Made by a program: the position numbers and the translations under genes. Shown one piece after another: positions 44,097-52,475 of a stretch of DNA of 64,000 nucleotides. A model generated the notes under the pieces. The model was given only the letters and a program-made list of their open reading frames with translations, had not been told where the DNA came from and searched no databases. The stretch comes from Rossellomorea marisflavi (GTDB taxonomy: Bacteria > Bacillota > Bacilli > Bacillales > Bacillaceae_B), in contig NZ_LGUE01000004.1 of NCBI RefSeq assembly GCF_001274775.1, forward strand, positions 542,163 through 606,162, given 5' to 3'. The first letter of the stretch is position 1. Each line of letters opens with the position of its first letter.

Positions 44097-44683
44097 TCAT
44101 GGCACTCCCTTTCACTTACGCCTTTCCAAAATACTTCCAACGAGTGGTCCAAACGTTTTTCAAGTCGGTCAGTTCGTCCATACATTAATTCCACCAACAG
44201 TCCATCCAGGATTGTCAGATACGCAACAGAAGCTTTTTCAGGTGTCATTTCACCGTGTAATTGTCCATACTTTTCAAACAGTTGAACAAATAAGGATTCT
44301 AAGCCTGATATATATTTCTCAGTCCCTTCCTTTATGGGCTCTTCCAATTCAACAGGCGGAAAAAAGGATGTCCTTAAGAAGAATTTCATATTTGAGTCTT
44401 CCCGGTATCGAGCAAGATAGTTAGCAGGAAATTGGTTCAACATATTGCGAATTGAAGTATCACTACCGACAAGATCCATTTCAATGAAATCCAATTCATG
44501 TTGAACGGAATCTTCAAAAGCACGGATGAATAGATCTTCTTTACTTTTAAAATGCGAATAGATGGATTGCTTTTTAATACCCGCTTTATCTGCGATCGCA
44601 GATAGAGAAGCACCTTGATAGCCATGAAGGGCGAATTGCTCAAGGGCAATCGCTTTTAATTCGTTTGATTTCATTTTCTCCAC
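44093..44683 (-). CDS. TetR-family repressor of the SMR pair
   Basis: 196 residues: HTH FALHGYQGASLSAIADKAGI followed by KKQSIYSHFKSKEDLFIRAF in the first 55, then a helical ligand domain. It is the first gene of a tetR-SMR-SMR operon and its own promoter carries a 16-bp palindrome, so it likely represses itself and the exporters until a toxic cation binds. Start at 44683 or 44674; GGGAG favours 44683 or 44674 about equally. Confidence 0.9.
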   Translation of the reverse strand: MEKMKSNELKAIALEQFALHGYQGASLSAIADKAGIKKQSIYSHFKSKEDLFIRAFEDSVQHELDFIEMDLVGSDTSIRNMLNQFPANYLARYREDSNMKFFLRTSFFPPVELEEPIKEGTEKYISGLESLFVQLFEKYGQLHGEMTPEKASVAYLTILDGLLVELMYGRTDRLEKRLDHSLEVFWKGVSERECHE

Positions 44684-44687
44684 TCCC

Positions 44688-44703
44688 TTACGAACGTTCG
44701 TAA
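44688..44703. promoter_or_regulatory. TetR operator, 16-bp perfect palindrome
   Basis: TTACGAACGTTCGTAA is a perfect dyad lying between the -10 (44707-44712) and the tetR start. The ACGAACGTTCGT core resembles operators of QacR/TetR-type repressors in Bacillus. Confidence 0.8.
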
Positions 44704-44706
44704 GTT

Positions 44707-44735
44707 ATTTTATCCAGGTAGGGGCTGAATGTCAA
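44707..44735 (-). promoter_or_regulatory. Promoter of the tetR-SMR operon
   Basis: On the minus strand TTGACA (44730-44735) and TAAAAT (44707-44712) are separated by 17 bases; the operator palindrome begins four bases downstream. Confidence 0.75.
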
Positions 44736-44934
44736 ATGTTCGATTGGCTCTCCTTTCGATTGTCACAAAAAAGACACGGGAGTGAACCATCATGGAGCAT
44801 TCAGCCAGTAAGAAAATTGACAGTCCGCCGGGTGGTTTGACATGCTGAAAAGGGAAAGTCCGGTATATGAAAATACATGATGGATTGATTTCCTGAATGA
44901 GCTTCAATCCAGTCAAAAAGTGGGGAGCAAGAGG

Positions 44935-45666
44935 ATGTTTGTCTTTCAGAAATACGTGTGGAAGTTTTTCTGTGTATGGTTTGTGATTGGATTGCTTCTA
45001 GTCGGTTTCTCGCTCTTGCCGCCTTGGCTCGAGTGGGCAAACACGGTGTTTTTGTTTGCTTCAGGGTTATATGCATCGTGTTATCTGTGGAATGTATTGC
45101 CAAAGGGACGATTCATCATTCCATTCATCTTTTTCGGATCCATCGCGATTGAGTCCATCGGTACCCACACCGGCCTGCTATTCGGTGAGTATACATATGA
45201 AGCAGATTTCGGACTGATGTTCCTCGGTGTACCGATCACAATGGGACCGGCGTGGCTATCGGTCATGGGAGCCAGTTTGGCCTTTTCTAAATTGTTCTCC
45301 TTCCGTCACAGGACCGTGACACTGGTTCCACTTTTTGCAGTGTGGTTGGACCTGGCCATCGATCCCGTGGCGGCCAATGTAAAATCCTACTGGATCTGGG
45401 CCGATGGCGGATTGTATTACGACATTCCTTCCCAAAACTTTCTCGGAAGGTATCTGACAGCCCTTTTATTTGCCATCCTGATCTCCAGATTTGAACAAAA
45501 AACGACGATGATGGAGTTAGAGAGGAATAACCAGTACTTGTTCTTAATGCTGCATATCCTGTTCGGTTTTACTGCATTTATTTCTGGACTTTATGGGGTC
45601 TTGGCGGTCGGCGTCTCATCGAGCATCTGTTACTTGTTCTTGAAAAAGATCCGCACGGAACCATGA
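44935..45666 (+). CDS. Carotenoid biosynthesis-type membrane protein (DUF422/CruF-like)
   Basis: 243 residues from the ATG at 44935, seven or eight hydrophobic segments. FGSIAIESIGTHTGLLFGEYTY and PITMGPAWLSVMGASLAF, with LFAVWLDLAIDPVAANVKSYWIW, are the conserved blocks of the DUF422 family, which includes the CruF hydratase of carotenoid end-group modification. No other carotenoid gene is in the window, so the activity is not certain. It is monocistronic and ends before a strong terminator. Confidence 0.8.
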   Translation: MFVFQKYVWKFFCVWFVIGLLLVGFSLLPPWLEWANTVFLFASGLYASCYLWNVLPKGRFIIPFIFFGSIAIESIGTHTGLLFGEYTYEADFGLMFLGVPITMGPAWLSVMGASLAFSKLFSFRHRTVTLVPLFAVWLDLAIDPVAANVKSYWIWADGGLYYDIPSQNFLGRYLTALLFAILISRFEQKTTMMELERNNQYLFLMLHILFGFTAFISGLYGVLAVGVSSSICYLFLKKIRTEP

Positions 45667-45681
45667 TTCGACCGGAATAGG

Positions 45682-45707
45682 AAAAGCCTGGCTGCAGCCA
45701 GGCTTTT
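45682..45707. terminator. Terminator between the carotenoid-type gene and the nuclease gene
   Basis: AAAAGCCTGGCTG pairs with CAGCCAGGCTTTT, a 13-bp perfect palindrome with T-runs for both directions, between convergent genes. Confidence 0.8.
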
Positions 45708-45746
45708 ATCTGTCGTAATGGGATGACACTCATTCCCATGTAGACC

Positions 45747-46712
45747 TTATTCTCCGACCATCCCTTCACCATCGCGGTCATCCATATATTCATAGAGCCA
45801 TGAATCCCTCGTGATCGGCATCTTGAATCCGGCCGCTTTCGCTTCAGCAATCGTCACCCTGCCGTTATGATCCGTATCAACCTTGCTGATATCACGAGTG
45901 CCTTCCTGTGTTGCGGGGGCCTCTGGAGCCGCTTCAGGTTCGGCTTCTGCTCGTGCATTCACGTCATCCGGGTTCACGTTATCGAAGTCATCCGTCACGG
46001 TCCGTCCCTTCATGATGTATGTATACGTGTAATGATCGGGAATCTGCGTTTCTGTATCGGGATAGCTGATCTTTGCCACGAAGTTTGTCACTCCTCCGGC
46101 ATCGCGGATCACTTTTTCCATGTAGGCTTGATCCCCGTGACGGTTGAGGGTGCTGTCCTGAGGCGTGATATTATAGGCATTGGACACTCCCCCCAGTGAG
46201 TCGGCGATCACATGCCCCTGGTCGAGGTAGGAACGCTCCGTCCCCGGAACATCGGCTTCATCGTAATAATACCTGCCGGATGATTTGACCGGCTCCTTTT
46301 TATCATCCTGAAGAATGATTTCCTTCGCCTCCACGCGGATCAGCTGTCCATATTCATTGGTGAACGCCCAATATTCCCTGTCACCGAATCCGATATCCAC
46401 CCGGACATTGGGCTCACGATCACCGGACCTGTCACCGCCGTCGACTTCGATCAGTTTATAGTCGCTGTAGTCAATGTCCCCATTGATGCTTGTTTCTGTC
46501 GGAGCACTGGTTGCAGGTTCGCTTTTACTGTCTTCAGGTTCTGCCTTGGCTTCCTGCGCCTCACCTTTTGCGCTCTCCTTGTTGCTTTCATCCGTTTTCT
46601 GTTCGCTTACTTGTTTCGTATCCTCTTTTGCTGACGACTGATCTTGCTCCTGTGCACAAGCCGCAAGCGTCATCATGACGAGTGAAACCAATAAGAAGGC
46701 TGCTTTCTTCAT
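45747..46712 (-). CDS. Secreted DNA/RNA non-specific endonuclease lipoprotein
   Basis: 321 residues from the ATG at 46712: signal peptide and lipobox LAAC with the modified Cys near 19, a Glu/Ser-rich linker (20-75), the nuclease domain (80-240) with SYLDQGHVIADSLGG, a variant of the DRGH motif, followed by NITPQDSTLNRHGDQAYMEK, a second linker and a C-terminal EF-hand-like KVDTDHNGRVTIAEAKAAGF and YMDDRDGEGM. It would cut nucleic acids outside the cell, perhaps with Ca2+. Its start overlaps the upstream small gene (ATGA). Confidence 0.85.
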   Translation of the reverse strand: MKKAAFLLVSLVMMTLAACAQEQDQSSAKEDTKQVSEQKTDESNKESAKGEAQEAKAEPEDSKSEPATSAPTETSINGDIDYSDYKLIEVDGGDRSGDREPNVRVDIGFGDREYWAFTNEYGQLIRVEAKEIILQDDKKEPVKSSGRYYYDEADVPGTERSYLDQGHVIADSLGGVSNAYNITPQDSTLNRHGDQAYMEKVIRDAGGVTNFVAKISYPDTETQIPDHYTYTYIMKGRTVTDDFDNVNPDDVNARAEAEPEAAPEAPATQEGTRDISKVDTDHNGRVTIAEAKAAGFKMPITRDSWLYEYMDDRDGEGMVGE

Positions 46713-47032
46713 TTCCATTCCCCTTTTTTTATGTAAATTTCAAAGTCTTCTTCAATGATTTCCTCTTTACCTGTTAATAAAAGGGATTGAAATGATTGAA
46801 ATAATTTTTGTATTTCTTCTTGTTGATTTATTAATTTCAAACTTTTAATGTATTCTTTTTCGTCTTTATACCTCGTTATTTCTATCCATCTTGTATTATC
46901 AGCTTTGCTGTTTAAGTACATTGTATGTGATTCAATATATTGGCTATAAACCATGGATGCTTTTTCTTGAATTTGAAAATATTTATCTACTTTATCTTCT
47001 TGGATATGATATTGATACATTTTAACAAACAT
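46709..47032 (-). CDS. Small protein, antibiotic biosynthesis monooxygenase-like fold possible
   Basis: 107 residues with FVKMYQYHIQEDKVDKYFQI and TRWIEITRYKDEKEYIKSLK, which fit one half of a dimeric alpha/beta-barrel (ABM) domain. Catalytic residues cannot be judged. It is AT-rich compared with the downstream nuclease gene, with which it shares an ATGA overlap. I would not assign an enzyme activity. Confidence 0.65.
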   Translation of the reverse strand: MFVKMYQYHIQEDKVDKYFQIQEKASMVYSQYIESHTMYLNSKADNTRWIEITRYKDEKEYIKSLKLINQQEEIQKLFQSFQSLLLTGKEEIIEEDFEIYIKKGEWK

Positions 47033-47315
47033 ATTTCAAATCCCCCCCTTACCTATTTATGTTTGTATGCTAATCTTCAAAAAATAAATTTTTGACGCCA
47101 ACGAATATACTTATTCTACCATCATTATACAGATATTCGAACATCCGATTGAGTCATATGTTTAGCATGCTTACCAATTACCGCCTCCCCACTGCTGTCT
47201 GTGTCTAAATCATGACGCTTTCCAAATTATAGTCCTTTTCCCCCTCGCCATCAATCAAACATTTGGATGATTATGGTATGGTGAAAACAGACCGACCTTT
47301 GAAGGAGGATGTAAA

Positions 47316-49031
47316 ATGAAAACGCTTTACAAACCCACGCGCTGGAATCTGAACACCCTTTTATCAGGACTTGATATGGACCGGTGGGACCAACAGTTGA
47401 ACACGATTGGGGAAACCTTGCTTTCGTTCAATTCAACGGAAATGCCCGAGGAACAGGATATACGTCGCCTTTCTGACATCATCCAATACCTTGATTCAGC
47501 CGAATCCTTCTATTACTGCCTGACGGTGGAAGAAATCGCCCCCACTACATTATCGTCATTCCACTCCACGATCACATCCTTAACTTCAGAGGCCCGTACC
47601 ATCCGCTCCAACTGGCAGGAATTGCTTGACACCATGAGCCACGCTCAACGGGAGGGCTGGTCTAAGACCATTCCCAACCGTCTTTTCATAGCTGAACTAA
47701 CCTACAGGAACAGGTCGGTCGGTTCCCTAACAACCTTAAAGTCCCTTGAAGAACGTTATCTCGTTGAAGTCGGGAACCTGACCGTACATGCCGATCTCGG
47801 AGAAGGCGAAACGATTTTGCCTTTTTCTGAAGCCAATAAAATCGCCATGACCCATGCTGATCCCGCCATCAGGGAGCGCGCATTTCAGGGTCTGAACCGC
47901 GCGCTACAGGAAAAGGCTCCTGAAGCAGCGTCCATTTATAACGAAATGGTCGGGTCGAGGCTCGAGGATCACAAGCAGGACCATGTCGACTACCTTGATG
48001 ACTCCCTTGCCGCGAATGGGATTTCCGGTGCGACCCTTCAAGCCATGTGGGACGCAGTCGATGCCCATCTGGATGGGTTCTCCGCATACCTCACCATCAA
48101 AGCGAAAGAGCACAGTAAAGAAAAACTGTCTTGGCTGGAGCTTATGACGTCACCTGAAGATGCTTCACCAAAGGTCCCGTTCCCACAGGCAATCGAAGGG
48201 ATATTGACCTCCCTCAAAACCATCGATCCCAAGATGACGGACTTTGTAAAAGAAGCCCTCTCAAACGGCTGGGTGGATGCGGAAGCCCGCCCCGGAAAAC
48301 CATCCGGCGGCTTCTGTGCACCGTTCCTCGCTCAAGGAGAGTCAAGGATTTACCTCAGCTATGACAACAGCCTGGATAGTGCAAGACGACTGGCCCATGA
48401 GCTTGGCCATGCCTGGCATTTCAAGCAGATGAAAACCAGGAACACCCTTAGCTCACTGGACGAAACGCTTGAAATGACCACGGCCGAGAGCGCTTCGATT
48501 CTATTTGAAACGGCCCTGATCGATGAGGTCATCCAAGGGACACATGACCCGGCCATCAAAAAATCCATCCTTGGCTGGAAAGTGGAGCGAAACATCAACT
48601 ATTTGATGTCTATCCGGGCTGCCTATCTATTTGAAACGGCCTTTTATGAAAAGCGGAAATCAGGACCGCTCCCGGCAGAGGAGATGGAAGCTCTCCTCCT
48701 CGCCTCGCAACAAAAAGCGTATGGAAACAGATTAAAAGAATACGAACCGTGCCTGTGGATGAAATACCCGCACTTCTTCCGGGCTGACCTTTCCTTCTAT
48801 AATTATCCCTACTCCTTCGGCTTCCTTTTCAGCATCGGCCTACTGGAGCTTGCCCACGAGCACGACGGATTTGCCCACAGGTTCCAGTCGTTCCTGAGTG
48901 AAACCGGCATGTTGCCACTGGAAGAACTGACGAAGAAGCACTTCAACATCGACCTGTCCCATCCTGCCTTCTGGGAGCAAACAATGAGGCGGGTCGTGGA
49001 AGATGTAAACGAATATAAAAAGTGCACGTAA
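47316..49031 (+). CDS. pepF: Oligoendopeptidase F-type M3 metallopeptidase
   Basis: 571 residues: PepF/M3B fold with the zinc site HELGHAWHF near 356-364 and the third ligand in LDETLEMTTAESASILFE about 25 residues later. PGKPSGGFCAPFLAQGESRI and the late NYPYSFGFLFSIGL are also typical. It cuts oligopeptides in the cytoplasm. AAGGAGG lies 6 bases before the ATG. It is a single-gene unit followed by a terminator and is not linked to the NRPS locus. Confidence 0.93.
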   Translation: MKTLYKPTRWNLNTLLSGLDMDRWDQQLNTIGETLLSFNSTEMPEEQDIRRLSDIIQYLDSAESFYYCLTVEEIAPTTLSSFHSTITSLTSEARTIRSNWQELLDTMSHAQREGWSKTIPNRLFIAELTYRNRSVGSLTTLKSLEERYLVEVGNLTVHADLGEGETILPFSEANKIAMTHADPAIRERAFQGLNRALQEKAPEAASIYNEMVGSRLEDHKQDHVDYLDDSLAANGISGATLQAMWDAVDAHLDGFSAYLTIKAKEHSKEKLSWLELMTSPEDASPKVPFPQAIEGILTSLKTIDPKMTDFVKEALSNGWVDAEARPGKPSGGFCAPFLAQGESRIYLSYDNSLDSARRLAHELGHAWHFKQMKTRNTLSSLDETLEMTTAESASILFETALIDEVIQGTHDPAIKKSILGWKVERNINYLMSIRAAYLFETAFYEKRKSGPLPAEEMEALLLASQQKAYGNRLKEYEPCLWMKYPHFFRADLSFYNYPYSFGFLFSIGLLELAHEHDGFAHRFQSFLSETGMLPLEELTKKHFNIDLSHPAFWEQTMRRVVEDVNEYKKCT

Positions 49032-49053
49032 TGGGCTAGATGGAAGAACAAAA

Positions 49054-49089
49054 AATCGGTTTCCTGATGACAGGGAACCGACTTTTTTT
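49054..49089 (+). terminator. Terminator after oligoendopeptidase F
   Basis: ATCGGTTTCCT pairs with AGGGAACCGA(C) around GATGAC-type loop bases, followed by TTTTTTT. Confidence 0.75.
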
Positions 49090-49188
49090 GAAATTCGATC
49101 TTCTACAGCTCTTAAAACCCATTGAACAAATTACCAATATCTGTTACCATATCCCCTTAATCGAATAATCATAAAGGAGAGGATCGGC

Positions 49189-49323
49189 ATGGGTGTTTTT
49201 GATATCACTTTATTGTTTACAGTAAGCGCAGTAGCATTAATGATTTCAGAAGTATCAACTATCAAAAAAGAAAATCAGCAGCTTAGGGAAGAGCTTGATG
49301 AACTGAAGAAAAGGATCTCGTAA
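49189..49323 (+). CDS. Small membrane protein with a C-terminal coiled coil (44 aa)
   Basis: A 44-codon ORF with AAAGGAGAGG before its ATG. FDITLLFTVSAVALMISEV is a membrane segment and KKENQQLREELDELKKRI a heptad coiled coil with leucines in register. I do not recognise it. The good ribosome site and the non-random helix plus coil make it likely to be real. Confidence 0.65.
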   Translation: MGVFDITLLFTVSAVALMISEVSTIKKENQQLREELDELKKRIS

Positions 49324-49350
49324 TCTGTTTCCATGAGTCTCATTCTATCC

Positions 49351-50586
49351 TCACTTTTCACAAAGAGAATCCTGCTTTCGCATCAAGTCATCCCTTCCCG
49401 GAGGTTTGGCAGCATGCGCCAACATTCCCGCAATGGTAACGGTCACCAACACCACAAATAGGGCATGGAGTAATCCGATCTTCTCACCGAGAAACCCCAA
49501 GAACGGTGGTCCGACCAGGAAGGCAAAATATCCCGCTGAGGCCACTGCACTGACCCTGACCGCCACTCCCCGCGGATCATCACCAGCAGCCGATAACCCT
49601 ACCGGGAAGCCGAATGCAGCACCTAGTCCCCACATCACAATTCCGATCATGGCAATCGGTACATTTCCTCCGAAGATGACAATCAGTAAACCTGCAATGG
49701 CCAGCAAAGAAGACACTCTCAGAACGAATACCCTGCCCGAGCGATCCAATACGCGGCCTCCGACCATCCTCCCGATTGTCATCGCTCCTACGAATAGGCC
49801 AAACGCAAAGGAGCCCGTGGCAGGACTTACATCATAGCCATCCACCATAAGGATGGGGAGCCAGTCATTTGCCGAACCTTCTGCAAAAGCCATGCCAAGT
49901 ACTATCAAACTGATCAGCAACGTCCTAGGTTCCTTCCAAATGGCCATTCTTTCCTTGAACCCCATCGGTACAGCGTTGGGTTGGCTACGATCCTCTTTCC
50001 CTGTACCAATTGGTACATACTTGGATAAACTACCCATCACCGCCACTGTGAGGAAAGCGATTCCTAGTAGATGCACTGGTACAGGAATGCTGCTTTTAAT
50101 CGCTGCAGATCCAATGATGGCCCCAACCAACGTTCCGACACTAAATGCGGCATGAAACCCAGTCAGGAGAGACTTTTGGGTGGCTCCTTCGACCGCTGTC
50201 CCCTCAACGTTCATCGCCACATTACAGATCCCATTGCCAAATCCGAAGATCCCAAGTCCGAGGAAGACGAGGCTGCTTTGGGTGAGAACAGAAACACCCA
50301 GACTGACGGTCAGGAGCCCGATTGCACTGATGGCTACTCCTGTAACCATGGAGAACCGAGCCCCTTTCTTAGCAATAAGATGACTTGCACACGTCAAACC
50401 GATGATGGCCCCAACAGACATACCGAAAATAATCCATCCAAGTTCGGCCGTCGTTGCGCCGAGTGTATGCCGGATCTCAGGTGTCCTTGATACCCATGTG
50501 GCCATGGATAAACCAGGAAGGGCAAAAATAAAGTAGATCGACATCCTCCAGGCTTGAATTTGTTGTTTAGTCAGCGATTGGTTCAC
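49351..50586 (-). CDS. Major facilitator superfamily transporter
   Basis: 411 residues, 12 predicted helices. The N-terminal LPGLSMATWVSRTPEIRHTLG and the motif-A-like HLIAKKGARF between helices 2 and 3 fit the YbjJ-like group of MFS carriers. The substrate is unknown. The start is GTG at 50586 with AAAGGGG 7 bases upstream. It neighbours a VOC protein but is not clearly cotranscribed. Confidence 0.88.
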   Translation of the reverse strand: MNQSLTKQQIQAWRMSIYFIFALPGLSMATWVSRTPEIRHTLGATTAELGWIIFGMSVGAIIGLTCASHLIAKKGARFSMVTGVAISAIGLLTVSLGVSVLTQSSLVFLGLGIFGFGNGICNVAMNVEGTAVEGATQKSLLTGFHAAFSVGTLVGAIIGSAAIKSSIPVPVHLLGIAFLTVAVMGSLSKYVPIGTGKEDRSQPNAVPMGFKERMAIWKEPRTLLISLIVLGMAFAEGSANDWLPILMVDGYDVSPATGSFAFGLFVGAMTIGRMVGGRVLDRSGRVFVLRVSSLLAIAGLLIVIFGGNVPIAMIGIVMWGLGAAFGFPVGLSAAGDDPRGVAVRVSAVASAGYFAFLVGPPFLGFLGEKIGLLHALFVVLVTVTIAGMLAHAAKPPGRDDLMRKQDSLCEK

Positions 50587-50637
50587 ATTGCACCCCTTTC
50601 CTACCTTCTCGTTCGTAAAAGTGCCTAAGCCCCATCG

Positions 50638-50730
50638 TCAAGAGATCACTTGTAAAAAGGACAATAATGCCCAGCCAAACAAAAAGGAAATTAATCCTCC
50701 AAAAAGGATCAACCCTGCATACTTCAACAT
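50638..50730 (-). CDS. Possible 30-residue single-helix membrane peptide
   Basis: In the gap between the MFS and VOC genes an ORF from the ATG at 50730 reads LKYAGLILFGGLISFLFGWA plus a short tail. The whole is one membrane helix with a GxxxG pattern; GGGG lies about 9 bases upstream. A longer overlapping ORF in another frame is probably a shadow. Small size makes this tentative. Confidence 0.4.
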   Translation of the reverse strand: MLKYAGLILFGGLISFLFGWALLSFLQVIS

Positions 50731-50774
50731 CTTCCTCTACCCCATTCCTAACTGTGTCTTGAAAGAGACTGCTT

Positions 50775-51155
50775 TCATAGCGTAATCTCCACGTGATTTC
50801 CTTCCGGGTCCAATACGACACTTTCATAGTAGCCATCTCCCGTGATCCGCGGCTCTCCGAAGATGGTATAGCCATCTTCCCTTAATCGTTCCGTCAATTC
50901 ATCTACATCCTCCTTGGACCCCACCGATATCGCCATATGGGCCCATCCCAGCTGGAAAGGTTCTGCTTTTTTGTCGACTTGGTGCATCTTCATGATCTCG
51001 AATCTGGCTGCACCTGAAAACGTGAGGAAATACGATGAGAATCCTCTCATTTCATTGGTATATAAGTCATTGCAAGAAGCATGAAAATACTTCATGTAGA
51101 AGGCCTTTGTTTTTTCCAAATCATTTACCCAAAGGGCGATATGTTCGATTTTCAC
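50775..51155 (-). CDS. VOC-family (glyoxalase/bleomycin-resistance fold) protein
   Basis: 126 residues, two beta-alpha-beta-beta-beta halves: IEHIALWVNDLEKTKAFYMK with the first metal His, LGWAHMAISVGSKEDVDEL with the second, and VVLDPEGNHVEITL with the last Glu ligand. The lineage includes lyases, dioxygenases and resistance proteins; the substrate is unknown. It is divergent from the ROK regulator at 51408, and the intergenic region carries two copies of a shared operator-like element. Confidence 0.88.
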   Translation of the reverse strand: MKIEHIALWVNDLEKTKAFYMKYFHASCNDLYTNEMRGFSSYFLTFSGAARFEIMKMHQVDKKAEPFQLGWAHMAISVGSKEDVDELTERLREDGYTIFGEPRITGDGYYESVVLDPEGNHVEITL

Positions 51156-51191
51156 CTATGTCCACTCCATTCGATAGTAAATTTTTTTGTG

Positions 51192-51222
51192 CCTATCCGT
51201 TAGCTTCCAATGCACGGATAGG
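51192..51222. repeat. Inverted repeat upstream of the VOC gene
   Basis: CCTATCCGT and ACGGATAGG are perfectly complementary 9-mers with a 13-base spacer, 37 bases before the VOC start. No T-run follows, so this is a possible operator or leader hairpin, not a terminator. Confidence 0.45.
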
Positions 51223-51235
51223 GGTGAAACCGACA

Positions 51236-51260
51236 CTTTTTAAACTCTTTTAATAAGTTG
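51236..51260. promoter_or_regulatory. ROK operator candidate, copy 1
   Basis: A 25-base element identical at 23 positions to 51361-51385; core TTTTAATAAGTTG follows CTTTTTAAAC. It lies near the VOC start side of the divergent region. NagC/XylR-type ROK repressors bind AT-rich TTATTAAA-like sites. Confidence 0.6.
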
Positions 51261-51360
51261 GTGCTACTATATCACAAACGTACTTTCCCTATCTAGTCTT
51301 ATTTTTGAAAAAAAATGGGTTTGCCATAGCATTCTCAGCCTGTTATAGTATGAATGACTA

Positions 51361-51385
51361 CTTTTTAAACGATTTTAATAAGTTG
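51361..51385. promoter_or_regulatory. ROK operator candidate, copy 2
   Basis: Second copy of the element at 51236-51260, same orientation, exactly 125 bases away, 22 bases before the ROK start. The two copies could allow looping or control both divergent genes. Confidence 0.6.
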
Positions 51386-51407
51386 ATATAGAAAGGACTG
51401 GGTTCAG

Positions 51408-52427
51408 ATGAAAAGCAGATCTGAAGACTATCTCTATCGCATTCGTCAGTTCTTCTTAGTACATGATTCTGCCACTACTGCCGAGATTAGCAAGCATCTG
51501 ACCATCAGCTTCCCCACTGCTACCAAGTTACTTGAAAACATGGAAAAACAGGGAGAAGTATCACTAGGTGGGTTAGATGAGTCCAACGGCGGGCGGAGGG
51601 CAAAGCGCTACCGATACAATCCCCACTTCAAGCAGGGGCTCTCCGTCTATGTGGAAAAAGACGAATTAGGATTTATAGTATTCAATAGTTTCGGCGAGGT
51701 GTTGGAGGAAGGCATGGTTGCTGATTCACTGGGCAAGGGGAATGTGACCCCTTTGCTTCAATTGGTTTCCGGGCTGTTGGATCGATTTCCCAGGATTTCG
51801 GCTGTCTCGCTCGGAGTCCCAGCTTCAGTCAACGGGCAAGGAGACATCCTCTATGCTCCTCATTATGAAGACCTGCATGGGCTTAATTTAAAAGCACTAA
51901 TAGAGGAGAAGTTCGGAACTCCTACTACGGTTGAAAATGACATGAACGCCGCCGTTTTGGGCTATAGCTACAACGATTCCTACGTTGAACCAAGCTCGTC
52001 CACCTTCATCTATCTCTATTTTGGCCATAACGGTCCAGGGGCGGGTCTCCTTGTGAATGGAGAGTTGGTTCGTGGAAAATCCCATTTCACAGGGGAGATT
52101 TCCTTTGTACCACAGGTTCACGGGAAGAGCTTTGGGCAATCCCTCTCCCAGGAACAAATTTCACCCGGATCATTACAAGGTCATGGAGCGGATGCGGTCG
52201 GACAACTGATCGCTACCTTCACCGCCATCATCAACCCCCATTCCGTAATTTTCTCTGATCAGGAGATTGGTGGTTCTGACATCACGACCATCTTACAAAG
52301 AAGCCGTACGTTTATTCCAGAAAGCCATCTCCCTGAGCTGGTAATCAGTAATTGGTCCAAGGATTATTTGAGGGGGCTTCAGCGGTTGTGCATAGAACTT
52401 CTTCTGGATCAGACTTCCCTTACGTGA
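51408..52427 (+). CDS. ROK-family transcriptional regulator
   Basis: 339 residues: N-terminal winged helix (TTAEISKHLTISFPTATKLL, ENMEKQGEV) and a ROK domain with sugar-kinase fold (VENDMNAAVLGY, LYFGHNGPGAGLLVNGELVRGK). The usual ROK zinc motif (CxxGxxGCxE) is not evident, since GEISFVPQVHG replaces GEIGHM, and kinase activity is unlikely. Probably a sugar- or metabolite-responsive repressor of itself and the divergent VOC gene. Confidence 0.87.
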   Translation: MKSRSEDYLYRIRQFFLVHDSATTAEISKHLTISFPTATKLLENMEKQGEVSLGGLDESNGGRRAKRYRYNPHFKQGLSVYVEKDELGFIVFNSFGEVLEEGMVADSLGKGNVTPLLQLVSGLLDRFPRISAVSLGVPASVNGQGDILYAPHYEDLHGLNLKALIEEKFGTPTTVENDMNAAVLGYSYNDSYVEPSSSTFIYLYFGHNGPGAGLLVNGELVRGKSHFTGEISFVPQVHGKSFGQSLSQEQISPGSLQGHGADAVGQLIATFTAIINPHSVIFSDQEIGGSDITTILQRSRTFIPESHLPELVISNWSKDYLRGLQRLCIELLLDQTSLT

Positions 52428-52475
52428 TGAACGGAACGTCCTTTTTGTAAGCCATTAAACAGGAGGAATATGAGC

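Noticed and set aside
50567-50875. 102-codon minus-strand ORF across the gap between MFS and VOC genes
   Set aside because: It overlaps the VOC coding end by about 100 bases in another frame and the MFS start; its N-terminal half is an out-of-frame copy of the VOC gene.
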